From Bretschneidera sinensis (lineage: Eukaryota > Streptophyta > Magnoliopsida > Brassicales > Akaniaceae): a DNA stretch of 64,000 bases. Under the pieces are notes generated by a model. It was not told where the DNA came from. It saw nothing but the letters and a program-made list of their open reading frames with translations, and did not search any database. The stretch lies in the NCBI GenBank assembly GCA_023935145.1, contig CM043698.1:79349001-79413000 (forward strand), read 5' to 3'. Positions 35,403-46,971 of this stretch are shown piece by piece; within the stretch, counting starts at the first letter, position 1, and each line of letters begins with the position of its first letter. Made by a program: the position numbers and the translations under genes.

Positions 35403-37407
35403 ATCACAATGTCTCTCGCTGCAACTTGTTCTTGTGGTGTTGGACTCTTTAGTAGTGGGGAGTGAAAGCTTTCAAATGGTGAAAAGTACGAGTTTTTGAA
35501 TGCTAATGATGCAAAACAATAAAGAATAAATTTAAGAGTTAGGAAAATAGAAGATAGAACGATCAAAATCAAATGGAACCGCAATCCAAATCACATAGAC
35601 TCAAAGAACAAACTCAAAATCAAAGGAAACTGTTTTTGCATTCATTGATTCAAAACTAACTACAAACATAGGTTTTTTTTAATTATTTAAGGCAAACCCT
35701 AACCCTATTAATGTAAAATTACAACACTACCCCTAAAATTATTATAATTATAAAATTACCCACAAAATCAAAATAGCCCCTAATTCCTAAATCAAATCCC
35801 TAAATCTATTCTTCATTGTATATTCCATCATTCTTCACCACATGAAGAGAACTAGACCTTGAGTTGAAAAATGATGAAGCATCAAGAGCTTGGATGCTTG
35901 GAAAAACAAAACATAGTCTCAAAATTCTTTGAAGGCAAAATCTTTAAGAGGTGAGAAAAATTTTGTTGTTGAGGCATATCTAACCAAGGAGGTAAGATAA
36001 AATCAACAAGAACATGTGTGGCAGCTAGAACCTCACACTTGTCTCCCTATTCTTCCTTAACCTTTTCAACTTTGTCCATATGTTCAACAACTTCAAGCTT
36101 GTTGTCAATGTTTTATTCATCTTTGTCAGCATCTCAATCTTGAATATGTTCAACATACTAAATGTGCTAAACCAATTCATCATCCTGCTGGATTTGTTCG
36201 ACTAAGGCAACCTTGCATGGATTTTTTCAAATCATATGAGAACTGCAATCTAAATCACATGGACGCGAAGAACAGACTCAAAATCAAAGGAAATTGTTTT
36301 TCATTCATTCATTCAAAGCTAACTACAAACATAGGTTTTTTTTTAAAAAAACTATATAACCCAAACCCTAGCCTTATCAATAAAAGATAGAATGATCTAA
36401 ATTATATGGATTTTCTCAAATCACATGAGAACCACAATTCAAATCATATAAACTTCAAGAACAAACACAAAATCAAAGGAAACTGTTTTTTCATTTATTC
36501 ATTCAAAGCTAACTACAAACGTAAGATTTTTTTTTTTTTAAACTAACTCCAACCCTATTAATGTAAAATTACAAAACTACCCCTAAAATTATTATAAGTA
36601 TAAAATTACCCCTAAAAGCAAAATAACCCCTAATTCCTAAATCCAAAGCACCATATCTATTCTTCATTGTGCACTCCATCAACCTAATTATCATATGTGA
36701 CAACTGGTGTGGAAAAGAACTTCTTGGCAGCTTCTTCCCTCTCCAATGTAATTAGCACTTTTGCGCTGCCTCTAATTTCAGTTCTTGCTCTCATATTTTT
36801 TCATGACGAGATGGATGGGGTTTGATTGTGGCAATGTAGCTGGCTGTTTGGGGTCTTATCTCATACATTTATCAGCATTATCTTGATGATAGAAAGTCCA
36901 AGCTAATACTTGCGAACAACGGTTAAGAACTCTTTTAGTGAATAATTTCTGATTGGCTATGTACTTTTGATATATAAACTGTGTTCTTTCACCCAAAATT
37001 TTAATAACTGAGCTACACTCCTGCAACATCTAAGAAATTCCAATGGCATCAAGAATACATTTCACAACTGCTGCATGGTCTAGCATTTACTAACAGGTAA
37101 CAGCTCATGTACTGTAAGGAGGGAATCGTAGCTCTTTGGTAAAGAGAAACCAACCACTTTGCTGATCTTCAAACAACTGCAAATTCTCTTACAAGCAACT
37201 CAATTCAGTAGTTTTACTTCTCAACAAAAATATCAAATAACAATGGTTATTCTGAAGGTGAATATGGATGCCAACTATCATCATATAAGCACAGCAAACT
37301 ATGGACCACCAACAGATAAATCATGGCTTCTCAGCTAATGACTAAGATACCAAGAAGTTCTTTAACAGATGAGTTATTATGAAATAACTACAATAATTTG
37401 GGTAGAG

Positions 37408-37449
<42 letters not shown>

Positions 37450-37561
37450 AATCTCGTGACCAAAATTGAAGATCAAGCATTCAACAAAGCATTTAAGCAT
37501 GATTCAACAGTCTTACCTTGACAACAATGTTTTTCACATCAAGAGCAGCCCAAGTCTAAAT
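35403..37561. other. Intergenic stretch with three dispersed direct repeats
   Basis: Three related copies lie at about 35565-35850, 36236-36362 (partial) and 36415-36690. They share AATCAAAGGAAACTGTTTTT, GCTAACTACAAACATAGG and CTACCCCTAAAATTATTAT. The repeat is not assigned to a family; no coding is evident. From 36700 to 37561 I see no gene, only a 41-base A run (37408-37448) and a possible exon-like piece just downstream of the RWP-RK stop (37517-37554, bounded by AG and GT on the minus strand). Confidence 0.6.
37408..37448. repeat. Poly-A run of 41 bases
   Basis: An uninterrupted A tract. No retroposed gene is seen on its left, so it is read as a simple-sequence tract. Confidence 0.95.
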
Positions 37562-38105
37562 TCAAGAAGCACTACATATCCATTCTTTTGGAAATGAAGA
37601 TTTAAATATTTGAAAAAGCAATGCCTTCTCTCTCCTGCCTAGTTTCTTCAATCCATGGGTTTGATAGACACTGAGTCTAAGAGCTTGTCGTCCTTCTTCC
37701 ACGATTCTCTTTCTAATAGCTGTCAACGAACCAGAATCTTGGGAACCAATGTTGCTTGGCATCTCTCCGTCTTCAGGTTTCTCATTGTCAACTATCATCA
37801 GATTAGCACCATCATCTGCCTGTTCTTCAGACTGAAGTTTATCTTCTGCATCAGTCTCAGCTCCATCTTCATGGATACCTTTATCAAGACTTCTGCTACC
37901 CCACCATTTGTTTGTAGCAGTTGACAAGCCGGCCGATGGGAATCCATGTTTAAATTCATCCAAGGTTGTCATTCCTTTTGTAAAGCTTGTGTTAAGCCAT
38001 ACATTAGGCTTCCCCATTGTAACGCTTTTGGTTCCTTGTTGCTGCAAATTATGAGGTGATGTGACACCATGTAATTTAGACATGTCGTTTTGGGGTTGCG
38101 AACCA
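37562..38105 (-). CDS. RWP-RK gene exon 4
   Basis: The acceptor TGCAG follows a T-rich tract. It encodes residues 92-271 and ends PKEWICSAS with stop TGA (37562-37564). It holds an acidic stretch (ETDAEDKLQSEEQADDG) and the conserved-looking C-terminal block. Its long open frame amid stop-rich DNA supports coding. Confidence 0.82.
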
Positions 38106-41100
38106 CTGCATTCACAAAGCATGAAATTGGAAAAATAAAAAAGAGAACTGAGGACATTTGAGAAGGACTTTTAATATGGTTACCAATATAAGGGTAACTG
38201 CATGTTACCACCAGCAAGGTATCTAGTTAATTATACTATAATTGATGAAACCACCAGTCCCGAGTACCACCACTTTTTATGTTATGCCCATGTATAACTG
38301 AGACAGAAAAGTTGAAAGAAAAAACAGAGGGATTATAACACACCTTAGGCAAATACATATGACTATGAGAGAAGGAACACGAGGTCAACAGTGAGGAAAA
38401 AGAATATCTCCATATATAATGGTGTTTTGGCTAATAACTACTTTTTTTAACAGTTTTAGATAATAATGTGTTTTAGCAATGACTTTTCCTCCTTTGGGTG
38501 GAGAGGAGAGGGGGAGGGGCATACAAGAAATATAGGTACCATTAGGAATAAAAATATTACCTATTTCAGCTTTTTCATTGTGGCATTTCAGCTTGATTAC
38601 TTACAATTCCTCTTACCCTATGGTGGCAGAACAAATTTTCATGTACCTTATTGATTTATTGTTTTATTATTTGTTTCATATATCCTTGTGACGTTCTAGA
38701 ATAGCCTAAGCTTCATATATAACTTATCATTATCAGGAATAAGAAAAACACTTAGTTCAAATTTACACTTATTCTCAATGGAATTAATGATAGTGTACAA
38801 AAACTGTATCGCCAATCCCATTATCTGATTCCAACATTCAAATTGGAATATATATTTCAAAGAGCTAAAATGGGGAGAAATGGAAAAAAACTCCCTTTTA
38901 CCTTATACAATGCCTTTTACTTTATACAATAGGATCAGCTCCCATTACATCAGTTATTCTCCCCAAGAGGAATTTGACATGGCCAGTTCCTCATCCAGCA
39001 AAGGCCCTTTAGTAGTCAAGGTTAGACCAGTCATATTACAAACAAAACATCGTACGCTGGTTGAAATATATATATATATATATAACAACAATAATGCAAT
39101 ATGTATACCACATAACAAAGGCACTCAAGGCTAGTGCCAAGACAACCAGCAGGCCATCAGTTGGGCAACCTTGACAGACATATAACATTCTACACAGCAG
39201 TGCCAAGACAGAATAACAAACTGTATACACAAATGTATATCTAATTAAAATGTAGACTCACAAAGTCCGGTGATACAGATGAATTTTCCAAAGCATCATA
39301 CCTTTGTCTACCAACCTTTAACAGCGCAGCAAGTTCTTTATTTCTTTCTCTAGCAGCATACTTTTTGATTTCTTCAATACTCTTTCCAGCTAAAAACTGA
39401 GGCGCATTCCAACACATTACAGAATATGGATGAATACAAAATCAAAAATAGAAATCTACTGTGAAAATCATTAAAGAATATGCCATTTAGTTATCCAATC
39501 AGATCTAAGCAATTAATGTCTATACACACACATGAAAGGTGGATATATCATACATGTTATACGAAGAAATTAAGTCTGTGCTGATTGGGGAAATGGACTC
39601 ATGACTCATAAATAAAAATAAGTATAGATGTACACCTAAATACTCAAATAAAATTCTCTATGACACGCACATTAATAGTCCAATATATTTTAGAGGACAT
39701 TTAAAGCTTACTTTCCGATATGGCCACCTATCAAGACCGTTGTCATGGCAGATTTTCTTTAGAACAGTAATGCAAACACCTGCCACATGAAGATTAAACA
39801 AAAGCCACGAGATTTATTACATAAGTTGACATTTAAAACTGAGATGGAATATTCAATATATGATGTAAGTCTAATTTTCACGATCATGGCGACATTTAAC
39901 TATTTTATTGACCATATTCACGAGAAACCTCTGCATTACTAGAAAAGCTTCATAACCTTTCCATACAGGTAGTTCATAACTAGGGGTACTTTGGTCATGT
40001 TTGGTACCCTGATTTAAGTCAAGTTTGGCTTAGCTCTTGCCTTCGAATTGGTGCATCTTGCCTTGGAATTGGCTTAAATCAGGGTACCAAACATGGCCTT
40101 TATTATCTAACACAACAAACTTGAATGCATCTCAACCTGACAGGCCTATTACAAACTTAGAATTGAGGGAAGAAAAAAAACAAAGAAAAAGAAGAGTTAG
40201 AGACATGAAGTACTTAAATAAACATGATTTTTTTTTGCTAACAGACTATTTTACCTTAAAATTAATCTTTCACTAATTCACATACAATGCACGTAATTAT
40301 AATAGATATTTATTTCAAACTCATGATTTGTTTTATGCATAAAACACACAGCCCCTTGATTATTTAATTATTTATTATTAATTAAAGGAACTAAATAACG
40401 AAAAAGATCACTTACTAGTTCTCATCAACTATGTTAGACAGATTTAACTTACTGGGTTCAGAATAGGGGTCAGTCAACGAGAACTTAAATTCATGTTGGC
40501 CTTTCTTAGGGATATGCTCAAGCTCTATTACGTATATTGTGCACCATCCTATTTAGGATTCCCTTTTGAAATAATTCTATAAGGGTGATTTGTCTCTTCA
40601 ACTTCCTAAAAGTTCATTCCCTCCTAATGAGCTAGTTAAGAAAGTAGCAAAAGCTCCACCTCTATGTCAGAAACCCATTCTTACACCTCAAGGAGCATTC
40701 TCCAAGAAAGCATGCCCTAATGAGGTGATCAATAATATTGATGTAATTTCCCTTCTATCCCTTGCCACTTATACTTGTTTGCATAAATGAGCTTGAAATA
40801 TGTTTGTTTACTTCATGTTGAGTGTTGGCAACAATGTGTAGGATTGTTTAGAGAAGCTCTCGTTTGATGCTGGGTGATGTTCTGAATGCATCCACAATGC
40901 CTAAAGCCGAGGAAAAGGTTGTGAATCTTGACTCCAAGTGGAATGGAGTTCTTGCAAAAATTCTAGGAGTTAGGATGGGCAAGAAGGTACATAATATTAT
41001 GAAAGAAAATGAGCTTTCTGGAGATCGGGAGAGAGGAGAGAGAGGGTGTATGAATGAGTAAAGAAGGTGATTGTTGCAACTAGATCTGGACTTGATGAAA

Positions 41101-44025
41101 TTATGTAACCATTCTTAAAAAATAATGATAAAGGATGCTTGTGTGTGTCTGTGTGTGTATTCTTGGGATGGGTTTGGGTTTTTACTGTATTATGTACCAA
41201 TAACAGCACGCTTTAATGTGATATAAAATATAATTATGTTTTCTTTTCTTGATGAAATACTTTGTAATGAATAAACATATATTTGCCTTCTTATTCAAAA
41301 ATGACCTATAATGAAGTAAAAGAAAAGTTCAACAAACTTTTTGAAGTTCACAATGACCGAAAGCCCAACATGAGACTTACATTGATACACGATACTTCCT
41401 TCAGTATTGAAATTGACTGGACCAACATTAACAAAACTATTGTCTACCAATCTAGAAACCCTAGTCATTAATTTCTTGGATCTCATCAAGGAGTAAACTT
41501 TGCAGATGGAATTACTTGCTTCATATCATGACCCTTAGGTGTGTTACACTATTAGGTCATATGTTAAATAACATCATGTGTCCTTAACAATCCTCAAAAT
41601 CCATTAAATTATCTTTCCAAAAAGATAACCAACCTATAATGCAAACACCTTCCCGTTCTAAAGGAGGAACATAGGATGATTCCACCTCACTACGCAACCT
41701 TCTCGTGTTATAATAGCATTACTGCTGGAGGCTGCATGGAAGGTTCATGCAGGAAATTCAAAGGCGAGAATTCCTTGATCAAAGGCAAATTGTTGTGCCA
41801 TAGTGGAAGCGTACCTTGTGCTCTTCCAGGTTAGGTTTCCCAATCATGGCCACTAAGGCAGAAGCAAAATATAAGCAAATATGTTGAGTTCCTCTTCATT
41901 GCACCTATTCCTGTGGGCGTACAAGTTGTAAGATGTGTCACAAGAACGGGGATAGAAAGTAGCTCTCTCAGAACTAGAACTAGATGCCACGTATGGAACC
42001 AAAAAAAACTTCGCTCTCTCAATTGAAAATTCATGTAGAAACATCAGTCCATGCCCATGCCTTAAAATAAAGATGTTCCCATCTACTATTTGCTTTACCA
42101 CTTTATTGTCTTTTTCAAGGATAGATTTGGAAGCATATCCTCTAAATCATTCCCAAAGAAACATTCTCATGAAACTCATGTCAATGTATGACATTATCAT
42201 GTAACACACCACGAAAAGAACAAAAGCATCATGGTCCATATCCATTCTTGCATCTAAAGACACCGAGAATAGTGGCTAGTGCAAACCCTCCCTTCGGTAA
42301 TCTTGATAGCTATAGGGAAAACCTTTTTTTATAAGAAGTATATAATAGAAAAACACCAAAGGAGTGCAACCCATTTAAATAACTTCAAGAAAGAACAAAC
42401 TCTACTATTCCTTCCTCATTTACAAAAAAAGTTTACCCCTAAACCAAAATCATAGATTATTGAACCAACTATCCCGAATTGCCTCTGATGACCTTTCTTC
42501 ATTGTTAAAGGCCCTCTATTTCTCTCAATTCACATAAGCAAAAAAGTAGAAAGGGGATCAAAGAGAGAACCTTCTTCAACTTCTTAGGGGCTCGTAAACC
42601 ATTATAAGCCCAAAGTTCATCTTTTACGATGCCATGAACCACCCAAGAGATACCCATAACACAATAAGCCATCTCCCAAAGCTTCTAGCCAAAGAGCACT
42701 TCAACAAAAGATGAGAAACAAATCGGCCCTTTCCTTATAAATGAAGCATCTATTAGCAAGTAATCTTCCTCTTCTTTGCAAATTTTCAATCGTCAAAATC
42801 TTCTCCCAAGAAGCCTTCCACACAAAGAAACAAACTTTTTATTTGATATTCCATTCCTTGGAATGCATTCCTTCATCATTTTAGTTTGGAAGTAAGAAAC
42901 AAGAAAACCACGTGGTTATTAACGCCTGAATGTTTGGCACCATACATGATGCAAGCCTGGCGGCATTAATATGCTTTGCTGCAGTTTCCAGACCTATACA
43001 ATCAATGAATTCCACATCCTAAAAGTAAACAACTCCAAAAAATCATCAAGAGAATCATAGCCAAGCCACCTAGTCGAAAGCATACAAACAACGAATATCC
43101 CTTTACGTCAGTCAATTAGGGGATTAGCTCATGCTCTCAAACTGCTCTCTCTCTCTCTCTCTCTTTTTCAATGTCTCCAACATCCCCCCCCCTTCTTTTA
43201 AAAACTATAAATTCGCTGATTCACTTATTTTCTATCACCTTCAAAACCTCCATAGACCCTCAGTCACCTCTGTGTGTAGTGTATACCTCCATACCTGGTC
43301 CCATTTCTTCCGTCTTCTTTCTAATTGCTTCATGCTTCTTGCCACACTGCTTGAGCTCCTTAATGACTGCCCAATTGTCCTCTCAAAGCAGTCTCTTTTC
43401 TGATTCCAATATTTTTGAGCCACACCACTTGATTTCTACAAACTTGCATGACTGTCCTCTCCAAGCTCTCTCTATTTTGATTTCAATATTACCGCACAAG
43501 AAATATCTCCTAATTAATTGAACAATGTTTTGCCACACTGACAGACAGAGCATAGGACTATTGAAGCACAAGCTAAAAATTAGACAAAGGCGGTTTTAGC
43601 TTAAAATTGCCTACAGTGCCCGTTTCCTTGAATGACAAAGACAACGATTGCCGTTTTAAATAAATTGGAAGGCTTGGAAAAATCTTGGAAGCAACTCTCC
43701 CACTTCTCTAGACGAAAAATCTGAGCATCCACATTAACATTCTAAATATACTTCGAAATAGCCAAGAACTGATGGGAAGCAATTAAGAATTACATCTCAA
43801 ACAAGGGAAAAAAAATTAACCAAATAAAAACCAAACACCAAACAAATAAGCCCAAAATTCATTTCTGCACACAGACACAGAGAGACATTATTATCAGAGA
43901 AAGAGACAGATATTACCGAGATTTCCAGAGGCGTCAGAGAGAGGGAGACAGAAATATTTAGAGATATCATCGAAAGAGGGAGGTGGGGTCGAAGCTGAGT
44001 TTGTGGAATTTTGTTGTGAGCTCAT
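37562..44025 (-). CDS. RWP-RK domain protein gene (four coding exons)
   Basis: Exons on the minus strand: 43917-44025, 39712-39779, 39302-39396 and 37562-38105. The sum is 816 nt, giving 271 residues plus a stop. All introns have GT and AG ends with matching phases (1, 0, 2). Residues 18-60 form an RWP-RK DNA-binding domain: FDDISKYFCLPLSDASGNLG, VCITVLKKICHDNGL, then RWPYRK (54-59), split over exons 1 and 2. A Lys/Glu-rich helix follows (60-90). The middle is polar and acidic. The C-terminus has a basic, probably helical block with KKLGRREKALLFQIF. RWP-RK proteins are plant nuclear transcription factors; in NLP and RKD types the domain is central or C-terminal, so an N-terminal domain marks another subgroup. 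The start is the first Met after an in-frame stop. It is the only host gene I can support. Confidence 0.85.
39068..39082. repeat. TA microsatellite in RWP-RK intron 3
   Basis: A short TA run within the intron, with no further feature. Confidence 0.8.
39302..39396 (-). CDS. RWP-RK gene exon 3
   Basis: 95 nt encoding FLAGKSIEEIKKYAARERNK and ELAALLKVGRQ. I chose the donor AAAG/GTATGA at 39301 because it keeps the frame into exon 4. A second good donor (TTT/GTGAGT, 39261) lies 40 bases further but would shift the frame. Confidence 0.8.
39712..39779 (-). CDS. RWP-RK gene exon 2
   Basis: 68 nt encoding the recognition part VCITVLKKICHDNGLDRWPY plus RK. The acceptor is TGGCAG and the donor AAA/GTAAGC. 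The family signature RWPxRK is intact. Confidence 0.92.
39993..40098. mobile_element. 106-bp fold-back MITE in RWP-RK intron 1
   Basis: Near-perfect inverted repeats of about 26 bases, GGTCATGTTTGGTACCCTGA at the left and the complement of CAGGGTACCAAACATGGCC at the right, are separated by about 55 bases. TTT flanks both sides. The ends resemble the GGCCNTGTTTGG ends of plant PIF/Harbinger-type MITEs, but the flank is TTT rather than TWA, so the class is uncertain. Confidence 0.75.
40099..42400. other. RWP-RK intron 1, central part, no gene recognised
   Basis: Several short frames exist (40590-40790 and 40864-41061 on the plus strand; 41853-42101 on the minus strand), none with a motif I know. 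The stretch 41690-42330 is slightly GC-richer and may be an old coding relic on the minus strand; I could not identify it. Confidence 0.5.
42470..42870 (-). pseudogene. L1-type LINE remnant (zf-RVT region) in intron 1
   Basis: The minus strand reads KVCFFVWKASWEKILTIENL then QRRGRLLANRCFI, a well-known signature of the zinc-binding reverse-transcriptase region at the 3' end of plant L1 retrotransposons. Further down are ALW, a block like GISWVVHGIVKDELW and an IERNRGPL piece (normally KERNRIAFED). Stops and frameshifts are frequent. Only the tail of the ORF2 protein is left; no endonuclease or RT palm is visible. Confidence 0.85.
42871..43916. other. RWP-RK intron 1, 5' part, low-complexity stretches
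   Basis: It holds a CT microsatellite at about 43140-43164, a C run near 43183, and two loosely repeated halves around 43340-43490 (CTCCTTAATGACTGCCC and CTTGCATGACTGTCC contexts). No supported coding. Confidence 0.5.
43917..44025 (-). CDS. RWP-RK gene exon 1
   Basis: It encodes residues 1-36 plus one base. The start ATG is at 44025-44023 with an in-frame TAG 24 bases upstream. The exon ends CTCG before the donor GTAATA. The Ser/Thr/Pro leader (residues 2-16) precedes the domain start. Confidence 0.85.
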
Positions 44026-45550
44026 CACTCGATTCTTCAACAGATTCTACAAGCCCCTTGTCCATCTTCTTCTTCATCTTATAGTGATTAGTGGATGACT
44101 GTTCTAGAATGGGTCTTTTTCCCTCGAGTCGACCCGGTCCAAAAATCGACCCAAGAATAAACGGGGCCTCTACTCGGGCTCTGAATTGTTAAACCCCAAT
44201 CCAATTTCCATCAACTTGCCGCAGCCGCACGTGGCATAGCAGTATAGCACTCAGGGATGGGTTTAGGATTCTTGATCAGTGGAATAGTTACTAAAAAGGA
44301 ATTACAAATAATTTGAGAAAATATAACGACAACTTCACAGAACATAAACTCGAAAATATCTATTGTAATATCACTAACTAGTCACGTATTGCACGGGTGA
44401 TCATAAAAATTGTATGAAATATTATTATTCTTGTAAAAAATTTATGATTCAAATAAGTATATTTTTTTATTAATAATAACTCTTATATTTGGTTAAGAAA
44501 TGTATAATAATAGAAAAAAATGTATTAAATATATACTTCAATGATTTAAAAATTACATGCGATTGTGACGAAAGCTCATAATTTTTTTCTTTGTATGTAC
44601 TTACAATACAATCTCAATAATTCAATTTGTTGAAAATATATTTTGGCTTATACTATTGATTAAATAAAAAAAATATTTTTTCCTTTTTATTTTTACAATG
44701 TTTATAAGTTTGGTTTTATAATAAAATAATGATAATAAATCTAAACTTATCAAAGGCAATAGAAAATAAATTTTGTGGCAGAAGCCCACTTATTTCTTTT
44801 TTGTAATAAAATAACGCTATAGAAAAACAGTTTTTTATTGATTTGATCCGAAATCTTCTTATATATGAACTATTCTCCAGTTCTTTATGCTTTAAATTAC
44901 CAATGATCTTGTGTACAATCACATAATATAAAAAAATACATGAAATTCCGCTGCCCAAAAACCCTTTGTTTTCTTAGGAAAATTGGTGAATTTTTTCTCT
45001 AAAATCTATTTTCTCTCTCTAAAAATACATGTGCAACTACCCCACACCTTTTTTGTACTTTTTTCTCAACATATAGATCTTTTGTTAGGCTCATTTTCTT
45101 CTTGCGGTTAGTTACCAACATAAAGGAGAGGGAGTACAGAGGCTGATAGAAGTTGTAAAATCGTTTCCTCTTTTTTTTTCTTTTTATTCAAATTTATTTG
45201 AGCTCGGGTCATCAATCATAGGTGTTCAACCCAATCTAAATTTTAATATTTTTTACTCGCACATGATTGATACGACATTGTCCAAATGAGATCAGGATAA
45301 TCTTCAACACCAAATTTCTTTTAAGAAATTCATATAGGCAAATGAGTGATGTGACCTACGAGTACACCTACATCGAGAGCTCAATGCTATATACATGTTA
45401 GGAATACATAACAGCTTTAACCCTAAATAAAAAATCACATTAAAAAAATATCTTCTTGTTGTAAAATCTTCATCTTAAAGGTGGAATAAATCAATAATTT
45501 TATAATTTAGTAAATTCATAATTAAAAAAAAGAAATAAAAAAATCATGTG
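44026..45550. other. Upstream region of the RWP-RK gene
   Basis: The first 200 bases hold the 5' leader (GC-richer, CGACCC words). Beyond that the DNA is AT-rich with poly-A/T runs and no open frame of interest. The word ACTAGTCACGTATTGCACGG (44381-44400) resembles the end of a dispersed plant repeat, but I cannot place it. A promoter must lie here, but no core element could be chosen with confidence. Confidence 0.4.
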
Positions 45551-45553
45551 AGT

Positions 45554-45965
45554 CTTGTTCATGTGAAGACATTGTTTAAGGAATTGATATTTATAATAAA
45601 ATAATATTAAAAAAAAGTAGCAAAAGAAAAAAACGTAACCTGTTCAAGTGAAGAAATGATAATGGCATTGATTTTTTTGTAATAAAATAATAATAATATA
45701 TAAAAAACAAGAGCAGCCCTGTTCACGTGAAGAAATGATAATAGCATTGGTTTTTTATATAATAAAATAATAATAATAATAATATAAAGAAGGGGCAAAA
45801 GAAGAAGACTTACCTGTTCACGTGAAGAAATGATAATGGCATTAATTTTTTGTAATATAATAATAATATATTTTTTTTTAGCAAAAGAAGAACATGAAGA
45901 CTTACATGTTGATGTGAAGATGATCATTGGAATTGATATTTATAATATAATAATAATATATTAAA
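45554..45965. repeat. Degenerate 80-95-bp tandem repeat with CACGTG cores
   Basis: About five units each carry TGTTCACGTGAAGAAATGAT or a variant, then a TTTTGTAATAAAATAATAAT run. Two units (about 45718 and 45812) have the exact palindrome TTCACGTGAA; others have CAAGTG, CATGTG or GATGTG. The array lies 1.5-1.95 kb upstream of the RWP-RK start codon. Confidence 0.8.
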
Positions 45966-46971
45966 AAAATAAACAAAAGTTGCACGATCAGGACATATAA
46001 GCTTTTATGTTCACGCCATAGTCTTTCTCCATTAATTTCTTTTCTTCTTCAACTTTCTTTCTCTCTATAAAAATTTGGACATAAATTCTCCAAATTTAGA
46101 TAATTATAGTTATCCAATTTTAATATCAAGATTTCATCTCAATTAGGGATAAGTTTTTAATAAAACTCATATTTCAATTTTATGTTACAGGGAAACATTT
46201 AGCTAAAGATTTGTTTGTTTCATATATTTAGATATAACTTCAATTACCAAAAAAAATGGTATTGTAAACTAAGTACATAATTAAATAATTATTTTGTTTG
46301 AATTAAGCTATGAGATAATAAGAATAATAAGTATATTCTAGTTAGGTGGAGGTAAACCATCTGGTGGTGTCTTTGAGAGAAGCACAAAAAGCAAAGAAGT
46401 GATCCACGGATAGCGTTTAGTGTTTCGTGGTGAGTTCACTTTACTATTAGTAAGCAAGAAGAAATAAAGCTATGAATAAAACTTGAATGAATTAGAAATG
46501 AGAAAAAAATTAATGAATATGCTTTGAATATAAATTTAATGAAATATAAGATATCAGTATGAAATTTATATATACTTTTACATGATGAACTGATGCGAAT
46601 TATATCTTGGAAAAGTGAGTAAATCTCATATATTGAATTATTTTGACATATTAGAGATTTTTATTAAAAAATATATATATTTGAATTGCATATTGTTATG
46701 TTATGCTTGCTTGTTTCTGATTGTACATATGCACTGCTGGGCCATAAGTGGGGAGAATGGTTCGGGGAAGGCCAGAATCATGGATGGTCTGGATGTAAAC
46801 GTGTCGACACGTGGGGAGACATCCCCGAGAACTGTATCAGAAACTAGTACGGATATCCAAAAATAGATGAAATTATCCATATTTGAGATAGTATGGATGA
46901 GATATGATGTAGAAAGAAAGTTCAAAAATCTTACATATACACTCATGAGATATCCTATTATTTTATTGAGA
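45966..46971. other. AT-rich stretch, no gene recognised
   Basis: One short GC-richer patch (46731-46860) gives an 83-codon frame (46615-46866), but it has no motif. The word GTGTCGACACGTGG there is a small palindrome. Nothing else is supported. Confidence 0.5.

Noticed and set aside
35690..35710. Interstitial telomere-like AAACCCTAACCC
   Set aside because: Only about two imperfect units; too short for a telomere-repeat tract.
37408..37448. Poly-A tail of a processed pseudogene
   Set aside because: No retrocopied coding sequence to the left and no target duplication seen.
38938..39018. Additional RWP-RK exon between exons 3 and 4
   Set aside because: A short open piece (KGPLLDEELAMSNSSW) has a possible acceptor but no in-frame donor, and exons 3 and 4 already join in frame.
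41853..42101. Possible organelle-derived or copia coding relic in intron 1
   Set aside because: The minus-strand translation looked protein-like but no family motif could be named, so no function is claimed.
45607..45927. 106-codon frame in the upstream minisatellite
   Set aside because: It translates simple AT repeats (poly-Ile/Leu) and has no protein character.
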